A DNA stretch of 64,000 nt from positions 19,914 to 83,913 of the forward strand of contig CAIKZO010000097.1 of NCBI GenBank assembly GCA_903832005.1, read 5' to 3'. Made by a program: the position numbers and the translations under genes. Under the pieces are notes generated by a model that did not search any database, was not told the DNA's origin, and was given only the letters and a program-made list of their open reading frames with translations. Below, piece by piece: positions 1-9,429 of the stretch; within the stretch, counting starts at the first letter, position 1; every line of letters begins with the position of its first letter. The DNA is from Enhydrobacter aerosaccus (lineage in GTDB: Bacteria > Pseudomonadota > Alphaproteobacteria > Reyranellales > Reyranellaceae).

Positions 1-1591
1 GCACGCCGTCGGCGCCGGTCTGCTGGGTCAGCACCCAGATCATCCAGACGGCGGAAGCGAACATCGGGAAGGCGAGGAACTGGCGCAGCCGATCCATCCA
101 GGCGCCGGGCCGCGGCATCAGCCGCTGCAGCGCGGGCGTCATCGAGAGCGCCAAGTAAGGGAGCGCAAGACCGAGGCCCATGGCCAGCAACACGGCTACT
201 GTCTGCGGCGCCGGCTGGCTGAGGGCAAAGCCCAATGCGGCGGCCATGAAGGGCGCGGTGCAGGGGGTGGCGACGACGACGGCCAGCACGCCGGTGAAGA
301 AGGCGCCGGTCGTGCCGCCCTTAGCCGCGAGGCCCTGTCCCACGCCGGTGAAGCCGCCCGCGATCTCGAACACGCCCGCGAGGTTGAGGCCGACCACGAA
401 GAACAGATAGGCGACCAGCAGCGAGAAGATCGGCGACTGGAACTGGAAGCCCCAGCTCACCTCGCCGACGGACGCACGAATCGTCAGGATCGCCGCCGCC
501 ATCGCGCCGAACGAGACCAGCACGCCCAGGGTGTAAGCGATGCCGTCGCGCCGCATCTCGCTGCGCTCATGGCCGGCCAGCCGCGCGAAGGCCGCGGCCT
601 TCATCGCCAGCACGGGGAAGACGCAGGGCATCAGGTTCAGGATCAGGCCGCCCACCAGGGCGAAGAACAGCGCCTCGACGAAGGACAGCGACTCCTCGTT
701 GCTGGCCGACACCAGTGGCGTCGCGCTGGGCACGAAGGCGGGATCGAGCTTGGCGGCGATGTCGAAGGATTGGCGCTGCGCACTGTCGCCGGTCTTCTCG
801 GTGAGGACGAGGGTGCCGTTCAACAGCGGCGGCGGACCGCCTTTGGCTTGCGCCTCGCCCTTCTTCAACGGAATGCGGATGCCGTCGGCGGTGACCACCG
901 CGCTCTGCTTGGTCATGTTGGCGACGGGTGCCTCGACGGGGAAGAAATAGACGTCCGTGATCGTGCCCGCCTTCAGGCCCTTGGCGTCGATCACGAGTGT
1001 CGGATCGCCCGACTTGGCCATGCCGTAGCGCGCGGGCCACGGGCTCTCGGTCGGCACGTCGCGACGCGCCTTGTCGAACAGCGCGCGCGTGGCGGCATCG
1101 GCTGGCATCACCGCTGGGCCGACGGGCAGATCGAGCGCGAACTTGCCGTCCTCGGGAATGCAGACGTCGTTGCACACCAGCCAGTTGGCGGCGGCGGCGA
1201 GATGGAGGGTGCCGGTGGCCCCATCCGGCAGGGTGGCCGGCGGTGTCACCTTGACCAGCAGCAGGACGTCGTCGTGGTAGCCGTAGTTCACGATGCCCTG
1301 CACGTCGATCATCGTGGGCGTCGGCCAGACGATCGGATCGGCCTTGGCGCCGGCGGGCAGCGTCCACTCGATCTCAGTCGGCAGTCCGGAATCGCCCGGG
1401 TTCTTCCAGTAGGTGTGCCAGTGCGGCTTGATGGTCTGGCGCAACGCCACCCAGAAGGGCTCGCCCGCCTTGACCGTGGCGACCTCGGAAACCAGCTCGG
1501 CGCGGACATTGTCGGTCTTCACCAAGGCGGTCTGGGCGAACGCCGGCAGGGCGAGGAGAAGAGCGGCGAGGGCGAGGAAAATACGCTTCAT
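1..1591 (-). CDS. DsbD/ScsB-family thiol:disulfide reductase, C-terminus beyond window
   Basis: Inner-membrane protein that carries electrons from the cytoplasmic thioredoxin pool to periplasmic thiol proteins. The ATG at 1591 opens a Sec signal peptide (MKRIFLALAALL, cleavage after AFA-Q). It is followed by the DsbC-like N-terminal domain with a CNDVC pair around residue 145. The membrane domain has the two family cysteine motifs: NLMPCVFPVL with Cys near residue 323, and ATPCTAPFM near residue 442, the cysteines that shuttle electrons through the bilayer in DsbD/CcdA proteins. The reading frame is still open at base 1, so the C-terminal thioredoxin-like domain, if present, lies outside the window. 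Family assignment is firm; DsbD versus the ScsB subgroup cannot be decided without the C-terminus. Confidence 0.88.
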   Translation of the reverse strand, partial: MKRIFLALAALLLALPAFAQTALVKTDNVRAELVSEVATVKAGEPFWVALRQTIKPHWHTYWKNPGDSGLPTEIEWTLPAGAKADPIVWPTPTMIDVQGIVNYGYHDDVLLLVKVTPPATLPDGATGTLHLAAAANWLVCNDVCIPEDGKFALDLPVGPAVMPADAATRALFDKARRDVPTESPWPARYGMAKSGDPTLVIDAKGLKAGTITDVYFFPVEAPVANMTKQSAVVTADGIRIPLKKGEAQAKGGPPPLLNGTLVLTEKTGDSAQRQSFDIAAKLDPAFVPSATPLVSASNEESLSFVEALFFALVGGLILNLMPCVFPVLAMKAAAFARLAGHERSEMRRDGIAYTLGVLVSFGAMAAAILTIRASVGEVSWGFQFQSPIFSLLVAYLFFVVGLNLAGVFEIAGGFTGVGQGLAAKGGTTGAFFTGVLAVVVATPCTAPFMAAALGFALSQPAPQTVAVLLAMGLGLALPYLALSMTPALQRLMPRPGAWMDRLRQFLAFPMFASAVWMIWVLTQQTGADGV

Positions 1592-1688
1592 GACTGTCCC
1601 GTAAATGACCCTCCCCCTACGCGCTGGCAAGGCAATCCGGATCACCGCACCGTGATAGGCTAAGCTCCTGCGATTCTTGAGGAATTCC

Positions 1689-2927
1689 ATGCCGCCACGC
1701 CTGTCTCCATCGCACTTGCTCGGCAATCTCGAGACCCTGGCCGCCATCGGCGCCATCGAGGGCGGCGGCTGCGCACGCCTCGCCCTGACCGACGAGGACA
1801 AGGTCGGCCGCGATCTCGTGGTCGGTTGGATGAAAGAGCTCGGCCTCTCCGTCACCGTCGACGCGATCGGCAATGTGATTGGCCTGCGCGCCGGCCGGGA
1901 GACGGGCGCACCGATCATGACCGGCAGCCACATCGACACGGTGCGCACCGGCGGACGCTACGACGGAAACTACGGCGTGCTGGCCGGCCTCGAAGTGGTG
2001 CGTGCGCTGAACGAGGCGGGCATTGTCACGCGCCGGCCGATTGCGGTGGCGTTCTTCACCAACGAAGAAGGCGCGCGCTTCCAGCCCGACATGATGGGCA
2101 GCCTCGTCTATGCGGGGGGCATCGGCCTGAACGAAGCCTATGCCGCGACCGACAAGGACGGCGTCGCGGTCGGCGACGAACTGCGCCGCATCGGCTATCT
2201 CGGGCCGGTGACACCGGGCGCGCTCAAGCCGCGGGCGTTCGTCGAACTGCACATCGAGCAGGGCCCGATCCTCGACGAGGAGAAGGTGCAGATCGGCGTG
2301 GTCGAGAGCGTGCAGGGAATCTCGTGGACCGAGTACACGGTGACCGGCGTGTCCAATCATGCCGGCACGACGCCAATGCGGCTGCGGCGCGACGCGGGCT
2401 ATCTGGCCTCCTCGGTCAATCTGTTTGCGCGCAAGCTCGCCTGGGACATGGGCGGCGACCAGGTGGCGACCGTGGGCGAGATGGCGTTCCGGCCGAACCT
2501 GATCAACGTCGTGCCCCACCGCGCCGTCTTCACCGTCGACCTGCGCAACACCGATGACGCCCAGCTCAAGGCCGCCGAGGTAGAGGTCGCCGCGCATATC
2601 GCCGAAGTCGCCACCTCAGAAAAGGTCGAGGTCGAAGCCAAGGTGTTGGCGCGCTTCGAGCCGGTGATCTTCGACAGCGGTCTCGTCGGCCGTGTCGAGC
2701 ATCACGCCAAGGCGCTCGGCCGCAGCACGCGCCGCATGCCCTCGGGCGCCGGTCACGATGCGCAGATGATGCAGCGGCTTTGCCCGACCGCGATGATCTT
2801 CGTGCCCTCGGTCGCCGGCCTTAGCCACAACGTGAAAGAACACACCGAAGCCGCCGACTTGATCGCCGGCGCCGAGGTGTTGCTGAATTTGATGCTGGAA
2901 CTTGCAGAGGCCCGCGGTCCCAGATGA
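1689..2927 (+). CDS. M20-family Zn-dependent amidohydrolase (allantoate / N-carbamoyl-L-amino acid hydrolase type)
   Basis: 412-residue enzyme of the M20/AllC-HyuC group, which hydrolyses N-carbamoyl or ureido groups from amino acids or allantoate. Metal-binding motifs are in order: GSHIDTV, GRYDGNYGVLAG, NEEGARF, ELHIEQGP and a late SHNVKEHTE histidine. The dimerisation (lid) domain lies between about residues 210 and 330. The start is taken as ATG 1689, five bases after a TTGAGGAA ribosome site; a TTG at 1677 lies in that site and is less likely. The end is only two bases from the end of the convergent cyclase gene. An N-carbamoyl-D-amino-acid hydrolase lies 4 kb away, so a role in hydantoin or pyrimidine breakdown is possible; the substrate cannot be read from sequence. 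Confidence 0.88.
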   Translation: MPPRLSPSHLLGNLETLAAIGAIEGGGCARLALTDEDKVGRDLVVGWMKELGLSVTVDAIGNVIGLRAGRETGAPIMTGSHIDTVRTGGRYDGNYGVLAGLEVVRALNEAGIVTRRPIAVAFFTNEEGARFQPDMMGSLVYAGGIGLNEAYAATDKDGVAVGDELRRIGYLGPVTPGALKPRAFVELHIEQGPILDEEKVQIGVVESVQGISWTEYTVTGVSNHAGTTPMRLRRDAGYLASSVNLFARKLAWDMGGDQVATVGEMAFRPNLINVVPHRAVFTVDLRNTDDAQLKAAEVEVAAHIAEVATSEKVEVEAKVLARFEPVIFDSGLVGRVEHHAKALGRSTRRMPSGAGHDAQMMQRLCPTAMIFVPSVAGLSHNVKEHTEAADLIAGAEVLLNLMLELAEARGPR

Positions 2928-2929
2928 GC

Positions 2930-5059
2930 CTACAGCCGCAGCAGCCAGGCTTCGACTTCGCCCTTGCCCTTGACCTCGATGAAGCCGCGCGGCTCGAAGA
3001 CGAATTCGTCCTTCAGTCTCTCGTAGACCGGGCGGGTGACCTGGATGCCGTCGGGCACGCCGCCCGATTCCATGCGGCTGGCGAGGTTCACCGTGTCGCC
3101 CCACAGGTCGTAGATGTACTTGCTGCGGCCGATCACGCCCGCGACCACGGGGCCGCTGTTGATGCCGACGCGCAGCTTCATGACGACGTGGTTCTCGAGC
3201 GCGTGCTCGCGCGTGATGTGGACCATGCGGATGGCCATGCGCACCATGCGCTCAGCGTGGTTCTCGACCGGCTCGGGCAGGCCGCAGACGGCCATGTAGG
3301 CGTCGCCCACGGTCTTGATCTTCTCAATGCCGATCTCGCTGGCGGCCATGTCGAAGCGCGTGAACAGGCCGTTCAGCAAGGTCACCACCGCCTGCGGCGG
3401 CATGTCGGAGGTGAGCGCGGTGAAGCCTACCAGGTCGGCGAAGGCCACCGTCACCTCGGCGAAGCCGTCGGCGATGCGCTGCTCGCCACCGCGCAGCCGG
3501 TTGGCGATCGGCGCCGGCAGGACGTTGAGCAGCAGCTCCTCGTTCTCGCGGTTCTTGGTCTCGATCAGCGTGTTCTTGTCGCGCAGCTCGTCGATCATGC
3601 CGTTGAAGGCGGTCACGAGCTGGCCGATCTCGTCGTGCGTGCGCACCGGTACGTGCGCGGCGTAGTCGCCGGCCGCGAAGCGTCGCACGCCGGCGGTCAG
3701 CTCACGCAATGGGCCGAGCATCGAGCGCGACAGCCAGGCGCCGATCGCGATCACCACCACCAGCGCCACCGCGCCCACGATCGCGAGGTCGCGCTGCAGG
3801 CGATAGATCGGCGCGAAGGCTTCCGTCGTCTCGATCTTGGCCACGATGCCCCAGGTGACGCCGGAGATCGCCAACGGTCCCCACGAGGCAAGAGTCGGCC
3901 TGCCGTAGTTGCCGGTGACCTGGCCGATGCCGTCGATGCCGGCCAGGGCGGCGCGCGTGGCCTGGGAGTCGATCTGCTGGTGCAGGACCGGCGAGCCGTA
4001 GCGGCGGATCGCGTCGATCTCGGCCGCCGGCGCGCCGCTTGCCTGCAGCTCGGCGAAGTAGGCGTCGCGGTTCTCGTAGAACAGGCGCGGCCCCGAGCGG
4101 ACGAAGGCGTTCGGGCCGACCAGATAGGCCTCGCCGGTGGCGCCGAAGCCTTCCTGCCGCCAGCGCCGGTCACCGGTCACCACGCGGTCGATCTCGGCGA
4201 TCGACAGCTGGGCGATCAGCACACCGATCACCGTGCCGCGGTCGATCACCGGCGCCGCCATGAAAGCGATCGGTTGGCCGTCCGACGGCATGTAAGGCGC
4301 GAAGTCCTCCAGGCAGGTCGTCGAGGGATCGGGGGTGGAGGCGCAGCGCGCGACGGCGGCAGCGAGGTTGGACTGGCGATAGGGGCCGCTGCGCAGCGAG
4401 GTGCCGAGGTCGACTTCCTTGATCATGCCGTAGGTGATGCGGCCAGAGGCGCTGTCGGCCAGCATCATGTCGAAGAAGCCGATCGTGGACGCGGCATTGC
4501 GCAGCAGCGGCTGGTAGAGGGCGTGGAGCGCGCTGTAGGCACTGCCGTCGCCGGGATCGTCCATCAGCTTGCGTTGCGCCGCCGGCTGCGGATTGGCCGC
4601 GATATATTGGTATTGCAGGTAGGTCGCGGCATTGCCGCTCGGCATGTAGTCGGCCTTGGTGATCTCCTTGCCGAGCAGCCGCTCCACGTTGGGCAGGTAG
4701 TTGACGCGGTACCATTCCTCGACGGCGCGGCGCATCTCGTCCGGCAGAGGCTTCTGCTCCAGCTCGCCGAACGTCGTGTGGAAGCCACGCGTCGCGTCGA
4801 TCACCATCTTCGACGAAGCGAGCAGGCGCAGGTCGTTGCGGATGCTGCGGAAGTAGGTCTCGACCTGTCGCGCCTTGGCCTGTCGCGCCGCGGTCAGCTG
4901 GTTGTAGATCGTCGCTTCCAGCGCGTCGCGCGCGCGGACGTAGCCCAGCCCGCCGGTCACCAGCACCGCGATCGCGCCCAGTAGGATCAGGATGGCGAAA
5001 AGCTTGGCGGCGAGACCCCAGCGGATCGGGGTCTGAACGGGACGTTCGGCAACGGACAT
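2930..5059 (-). CDS. membrane adenylate cyclase, Cache-HAMP-class III cyclase
   Basis: 709-residue sensor cyclase expected to make cAMP in response to an extracytoplasmic signal. One TM helix near residues 17-40 is followed by a periplasmic Cache-like domain of about 375 residues, a second TM helix near 418-440 (IVGAVALVVVIAIGAWL), HAMP to about 495, and the catalytic domain from about 523 to the end. All six key residues are visible: metal Asp in FADLVGFT and VGDAYMA, adenine-selecting Lys in EKIKTVGD and Asp in YDLWGD, and the transition-state Asn/Arg in VNLASRM. The Lys/Asp pair predicts ATP rather than GTP. ATG 5059 is preferred to a TTG at 5101. A second cyclase of similar layout starts near 40.5 kb. 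Confidence 0.93.
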   Translation of the reverse strand: MSVAERPVQTPIRWGLAAKLFAILILLGAIAVLVTGGLGYVRARDALEATIYNQLTAARQAKARQVETYFRSIRNDLRLLASSKMVIDATRGFHTTFGELEQKPLPDEMRRAVEEWYRVNYLPNVERLLGKEITKADYMPSGNAATYLQYQYIAANPQPAAQRKLMDDPGDGSAYSALHALYQPLLRNAASTIGFFDMMLADSASGRITYGMIKEVDLGTSLRSGPYRQSNLAAAVARCASTPDPSTTCLEDFAPYMPSDGQPIAFMAAPVIDRGTVIGVLIAQLSIAEIDRVVTGDRRWRQEGFGATGEAYLVGPNAFVRSGPRLFYENRDAYFAELQASGAPAAEIDAIRRYGSPVLHQQIDSQATRAALAGIDGIGQVTGNYGRPTLASWGPLAISGVTWGIVAKIETTEAFAPIYRLQRDLAIVGAVALVVVIAIGAWLSRSMLGPLRELTAGVRRFAAGDYAAHVPVRTHDEIGQLVTAFNGMIDELRDKNTLIETKNRENEELLLNVLPAPIANRLRGGEQRIADGFAEVTVAFADLVGFTALTSDMPPQAVVTLLNGLFTRFDMAASEIGIEKIKTVGDAYMAVCGLPEPVENHAERMVRMAIRMVHITREHALENHVVMKLRVGINSGPVVAGVIGRSKYIYDLWGDTVNLASRMESGGVPDGIQVTRPVYERLKDEFVFEPRGFIEVKGKGEVEAWLLRL

Positions 5060-5103
5060 TCGAGGACTATATACTGGCCGCAACCCAACTGGAGGAAACA
5101 ATC

Positions 5104-5937
5104 ATGACCGACGCCCTCGATCCTTCCCGCCGCATCGTCTTTACCGGCGCCGCCGGCGGCATCGGCACCATGACCCGGCCGCTGCTGGCCAAGCTTTATC
5201 CCGGCCTGGTGCTGAGCGATCGGGTGAAGCCCGCCAATCTGCTGCCGTCGGAGAAATTCGTTGCCGCCGACCTCACCAAGCCGGCCGAGGTCGCCGCACT
5301 GGTGAAGGGTGCGCATAGCGTCATCCATCTCGGCGGCCATTCGGTCGAGGGCACGTGGGACCAGATCCTGAATGCCAACATCATCGGCTGCTACAACCTC
5401 TTCGAAGCGGCGCGCGAGGCCGGCGTGAAGCGCGTGATCTTCGCCTCGTCCAACCATGCGATCGGCTTCTATCCGCGCCGCAAGAAGATCGGCACCGACG
5501 TCACGGTGCGGCCGGACAGTCGCTACGGCGTCAGCAAGGCGTTCGGCGAAGCGCTGGGCTCGCTCTATTCGGACAAGCACGGCATCGGCGTCACCTGCTT
5601 GCGCATCGGCAACGTCGGCCCCACGCCGCTCGACGTCCGGCGCCTGTCGATCTGGGTCAGCCCGCAGGACCTGGTGCAGCTCTTCCAGATCGGGCTCGAG
5701 CATCCCGACATCCGCTTCGAGATCTTCTATGGCGCGTCCGACAACGAGGCGAGCTGGTGGGACAATTCCCGCGCCGTGCGGTTGGGCTATCGGCCCAAGG
5801 ACAAGGCCGAGCAGCACCGCGCCCACGCCGAAGCCGAGCAGAAGAAGTTGCCGGCCGATCCGATCGGCGATCTCTTCCAGGGCGGCACCTTCGCCTCGGC
5901 CGAGTTCACCAACGACGTGAAGCGTGCGGGGCCGTGA
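5104..5937 (+). CDS. NAD-dependent epimerase/dehydratase family protein (uronate dehydrogenase-like)
   Basis: 277-residue extended SDR oxidoreductase. The N-terminal Rossmann motif is TGAAGGIGTM, and the active-site YGVSK motif sits near residue 140. The size and the AxSNHAIGFYPR segment resemble uronate dehydrogenase-like proteins, which oxidise aldohexuronates to lactones, but the substrate is inferred from resemblance only. The start ATG follows GGAGGAAACAATC, a strong ribosome site. A TATACT box at 5070-5075 is a candidate -10 element; the same TATATACTG string occurs upstream of the nitrilase-family gene at 6993-7001. Divergent from the cyclase gene and convergent with the next SDR gene, four bases apart. 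Confidence 0.8.
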   Translation: MTDALDPSRRIVFTGAAGGIGTMTRPLLAKLYPGLVLSDRVKPANLLPSEKFVAADLTKPAEVAALVKGAHSVIHLGGHSVEGTWDQILNANIIGCYNLFEAAREAGVKRVIFASSNHAIGFYPRRKKIGTDVTVRPDSRYGVSKAFGEALGSLYSDKHGIGVTCLRIGNVGPTPLDVRRLSIWVSPQDLVQLFQIGLEHPDIRFEIFYGASDNEASWWDNSRAVRLGYRPKDKAEQHRAHAEAEQKKLPADPIGDLFQGGTFASAEFTNDVKRAGP

Positions 5938-5941
5938 TGTT

Positions 5942-6964
5942 CTAGACCGCCTTCAGGGCGATCAGGCTTTCGGCGCAGTCGAGGACGGCGGTCGTGGCGG
6001 GGCGCGGCGTCCAGCCGAGCATCGTCTGCGCCTTCGTCGCGTTGAAGGCGTGGCGGTGGCCCAAGGTCGGCGTCACCAGTTTCAGGTCGCGGTCGAAGAT
6101 CGACATCAGCCGCAAGACGAAGTCGGGCAGGCCGCGCTTCGGCGCTTTGGCGGCGCGGGCGCCGAGAGTCTCGCGCAAGGTCCGCGCGATGTCGGCCATC
6201 CACATATAGTCGCCGGCGGCGATGAAGCGCTGGCCGGCGGCGGCGGGCGAGGTCATGGCGCGGATGTGGAGGTCGGCCACGTCGCGCACGTCGACGACGC
6301 TGAAGCCGATGCGCGGCGTGCCGGGCATCTTGCCGTTCAGCTGCCGCTGCACGATCTGTACCGAGCCCAGCCCCTCTGCCGACAGGACTGGGCCGAGGAC
6401 GGCGCTGGGCAGGACCGTCGCCAGCGTGGTCGCGCTCTTCTGCTCGGCCATGAAGGCCCAGGCTGCCTGCTCGGCCATGGTCTTGGAAACGCGGTAGGCA
6501 TTCAGATTTTTGTCGGCGAGGTCGGTCCACAGCGTCTCGTCGGTCAGGCTGTCGCCGCTGTCGAGGATCGGGCTGGCGGCTGCGACCGACGAAGTCAGCA
6601 CCACCCTCTTCACGCCGGCCTTGGTGGCCGCCCGCAACAGGCGCAGCGCACCGTCGCGGGCCGGGGCAACCAGCGCATTGCGGTCGCGCGGCTCCTGGCC
6701 GGTCCCGAGCGGCGAGGCGACGTGGAGCACGTAATCGCAGCCCGCCACGGCCTCGTCCCAGCCGGTGTCGCTCGTGAGGTCGGCCGCGAAGAAGCTCAGG
6801 TTTTGGTGCGTGTCGACCTGGGGGGCGAGCGTGGCGCGCACCGCGGCTTCGCGGGCAAGCGACCGGACCGTCGTCCGCACGACATAGCCGCGCTTCACCA
6901 GCTCGACGATGCACCAGCCGGCGATGAAGCCGCTTCCGCCGGTGACCAGGACTGTCTCGGCCAT
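5942..6964 (-). CDS. NAD(P)-dependent SDR, dihydroflavonol reductase-like
   Basis: 340-residue extended SDR of the dihydroflavonol 4-reductase / aldehyde reductase group. The cofactor motif TGGSGFIAGWC is at residues 8-18, HVASPLG near residue 80 is typical of the group, and the catalytic YRVSK lies near residue 155. ATG 6964 follows GGGGAGGCAAG, a near-ideal ribosome site. Such enzymes reduce carbonyls of small aldehydes or ketones; the actual substrate is unknown. It is transcribed divergently from the N-carbamoyl hydrolase gene, with a 53-base gap that must hold both promoters. Confidence 0.8.
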   Translation of the reverse strand: MAETVLVTGGSGFIAGWCIVELVKRGYVVRTTVRSLAREAAVRATLAPQVDTHQNLSFFAADLTSDTGWDEAVAGCDYVLHVASPLGTGQEPRDRNALVAPARDGALRLLRAATKAGVKRVVLTSSVAAASPILDSGDSLTDETLWTDLADKNLNAYRVSKTMAEQAAWAFMAEQKSATTLATVLPSAVLGPVLSAEGLGSVQIVQRQLNGKMPGTPRIGFSVVDVRDVADLHIRAMTSPAAAGQRFIAAGDYMWMADIARTLRETLGARAAKAPKRGLPDFVLRLMSIFDRDLKLVTPTLGHRHAFNATKAQTMLGWTPRPATTAVLDCAESLIALKAV

Positions 6965-7017
6965 CTTGCCTCCCCTTCTGCGATCCGTGAGATATATACT
7001 GCAGGGAAGAGGTGACG

Positions 7018-7953
7018 ATGAGCCGGATTTTGACAGTCGGGGCCGCGCAAATGGGCCCCATCCAGCGCAGCCATACGCGGCGCGACGTCGTGGAGCGCAT
7101 GATTGCCCTCCTGCGCGAGGGCAAGCGCATGGGCTGCGATGTCGTGATCTTTCCCGAGCTCACGCTCACGACCTTCTTCCCGCGCTGGTTCATGCCAGAC
7201 CAGGCCGAGGTCGATTCCTTTTTCGAGCAGGAGATGCCGTCGAACGAGACGGCGCCGCTGTTCACCGAGGCCAAGCGTCTCGGCATGGGCTTCAGCTTCG
7301 GCTATGCCGAGCTCACCAAGGAAGAGGGCCGGGTCCGCCGCTTCAACACCTCGATCATCGTCGAGAAGGACGGCTCGATCGTCTCCAAGTATCGCAAGAT
7401 CCATCTGCCGGGCCACAGCGAGCACGAGCCGGAGCGGCCGTTCCAGCATCTCGAGAAGCGCTATTTCGAGATCGGCAATCTCGGCTTCCCGGTGGTGAAG
7501 GCGTTTGGCGGCAACATGGGCATGTGCATCTGCAACGACCGGCGCTGGCCCGAGACCTATCGCGTGATGGGGCTGCAGAACGTCGAGATGGTGATGTTGG
7601 GCTACAACACGCCGCTGCACAACGCGCCGTCGCCCGATCACGACGAGCATTCGTGGTTCCACAACCAACTCTCGATGCAGGCCGGCGCCTACCAGAACGG
7701 CACCTGGGTGATCGGTGTTGCCAAGGGCGGCACGGAAGAGGGCGTGCCGTCGCTCGCCGACTCGATGATCGTGGCGCCGTCCGGCAAGGTCGTGGCGCGC
7801 GCCGCCGGCAGCGACGACGAGCTGATCGTGCACCGCTGCGATCTCGATGCGGGCAATAGCTACAAGACCACCACCTTCAACTTCGCGCTTCATCGCCAGC
7901 CGGATCAGTACCGGCGCATTGTCGATCAGAAGGGCGCGGTAGACCCCGCGTGA
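7018..7953 (+). CDS. N-carbamoyl-D-amino acid hydrolase (nitrilase superfamily)
   Basis: 311-residue cytosolic amidase that would release D-amino acid, CO2 and ammonia from N-carbamoyl-D-amino acids. The Glu-Lys-Cys triad is present: Glu47 in IFPELTL, Lys in YRKIHLPG near residue 126, and Cys in MCICNDRRWPE near residue 171. Numbering and length match the well-studied Agrobacterium enzymes. ATG 7018 follows GGAAGAGG; a GTG at 7012 lies inside that ribosome site. The stop overlaps the GTG start of the phosphate transporter by four bases (GTGA), so the two are translationally coupled although no metabolic link is obvious. The L-type M20 hydrolase is upstream in the same window. Confidence 0.9.
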   Translation: MSRILTVGAAQMGPIQRSHTRRDVVERMIALLREGKRMGCDVVIFPELTLTTFFPRWFMPDQAEVDSFFEQEMPSNETAPLFTEAKRLGMGFSFGYAELTKEEGRVRRFNTSIIVEKDGSIVSKYRKIHLPGHSEHEPERPFQHLEKRYFEIGNLGFPVVKAFGGNMGMCICNDRRWPETYRVMGLQNVEMVMLGYNTPLHNAPSPDHDEHSWFHNQLSMQAGAYQNGTWVIGVAKGGTEEGVPSLADSMIVAPSGKVVARAAGSDDELIVHRCDLDAGNSYKTTTFNFALHRQPDQYRRIVDQKGAVDPA

Positions 7954-9428
7954 GCTTCCTCGTCGAAGGCTCGCCCGGCGCGCTCGTGATCGTGGCGTTG
8001 ATCGTCGGGTTGTCTTTGGCGCTGGCCTTCGAGTTCGCGAACGGCTTCCACGACACCGCCAATGCGGTGGCAACCGTGATCTACACGCATTCCCTCACCT
8101 CGACCCAGGCCGTGATCTGGGCAGCGTCCTGGAACTTCGTGGGCGTGATGGTCTCCTCCGGCGCCGTGGCCTTCGGCATCATCGAGCTGCTGCCGGTCGA
8201 GCTCGTCCTCGATGTCGGCGCCTCCGCCGGCTTCGCGATGATCTTCTCGCTGCTGCTGTCGGCCATCCTCTGGAATGTCGGCACCTGGTATCTCGGCCTG
8301 CCGGCGTCGAGTTCGCATACGCTGATCGGCTCTATCGTGGGCGTCGGCATGATGAACGCCTGGATCAACGGCGACGGCTTCGGCGAAGGGGTGAACTGGG
8401 GCAAGCTCAACGAGACGATGCTGGCGCTGCTCGTTTCGCCGGTCATCGGCTTCGTTGCCGCCGCGGCCCTGTTGTTGCTGGCAAAGGCGCTGATCCGCAA
8501 TCCCGCGCTCTATCGGGCGCCCGAAGGCAAGGCGCCGCCGCCGCCGTGGATCCGCACGATCCTCGTGCTCACCTGCACCGGCGTCAGCTTCGCCCACGGC
8601 TCCAACGACGGACAGAAGGGCATGGGCCTGATCATGCTGGTGCTGATCGGCCTGCTGCCCACGACCTACGCGCTGCGGCTGACGACGCCGCCCGAGAGCC
8701 TCCAGGAAATCCTGGTCGCCGCGCAGGCGGCCCAGCCGGTGTGGGACAAGGCGCCGTCGCCGGTGACGCTCGACAGTCCGATCGCCGACGCGGCGATCTC
8801 GCGCTTCCTCACCACCGGCACGCTGGAGCCGATCACCCTGCCGTCGCTCGCCTTCAAGAACGCGCGCATCATCACGGCGATGGCGCGCTTCAAGTCGATC
8901 GGCGAGATGACGACGGGCCAGCGCTCACGGCTGCGGCGAGACGTCTATCTGGTCGACAGCGGCATCGCCAAGCTGCGCAAGACCGGCGCCGTGAGCGGCA
9001 ACGATGCCTTGCTGTTGAAGGGTCTCTACGATTCGCTGCAGCTCCTGACCGACTACATTCCGCTCTGGGTGAAGATTGCGGTCGCCGTGGCGCTCGGCCT
9101 CGGCACGACGGTGGGCTGGAAGCGTATCGTGGTGACGATCGGCGAGAAGATCGGCAAGTCGCACCTCACCTATGCCCAGGGAGCATCAGCCGAGCTGGTG
9201 GCCATGGCGACCGTGGGCGCCGCCGGCCTCATCGGTGTGCCGGTCAGCACGACGCATGTACTCTCCTCGGGCGTGGCGGGGGCGATGTTCGCCAATCACT
9301 CCGGCCTGCAGAAGGCCACCATGCGCAACATCCTGCTGGCCTGGGTGCTGACCGTGCCGGCCTGCATGCTGTTGGGCTCGCTGCTGTTCGCCGCCAGCCT
9401 GTTCGTGTTCCTGCGCCTGCTTGGCTAG
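7950..9428 (+). CDS. PiT-family inorganic phosphate transporter
   Basis: 492-residue inner-membrane symporter of the PiT (PHO4) family. The duplicated family signature is seen as FEFANGFHDTANAVAT near residue 30 and FAHGSNDGQKGMG near residue 212. Between the two membrane halves lies a polar segment of about 130 residues (roughly 240-370), which is long for the family. The last part repeats the membrane fold (STTHVLSSGVAG). The start is GTG 7950, overlapping the preceding stop. No phosphate-regulon genes are adjacent. Confidence 0.92.
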   Translation: MSFLVEGSPGALVIVALIVGLSLALAFEFANGFHDTANAVATVIYTHSLTSTQAVIWAASWNFVGVMVSSGAVAFGIIELLPVELVLDVGASAGFAMIFSLLLSAILWNVGTWYLGLPASSSHTLIGSIVGVGMMNAWINGDGFGEGVNWGKLNETMLALLVSPVIGFVAAAALLLLAKALIRNPALYRAPEGKAPPPPWIRTILVLTCTGVSFAHGSNDGQKGMGLIMLVLIGLLPTTYALRLTTPPESLQEILVAAQAAQPVWDKAPSPVTLDSPIADAAISRFLTTGTLEPITLPSLAFKNARIITAMARFKSIGEMTTGQRSRLRRDVYLVDSGIAKLRKTGAVSGNDALLLKGLYDSLQLLTDYIPLWVKIAVAVALGLGTTVGWKRIVVTIGEKIGKSHLTYAQGASAELVAMATVGAAGLIGVPVSTTHVLSSGVAGAMFANHSGLQKATMRNILLAWVLTVPACMLLGSLLFAASLFVFLRLLG

Positions 9429-9429
9429 C

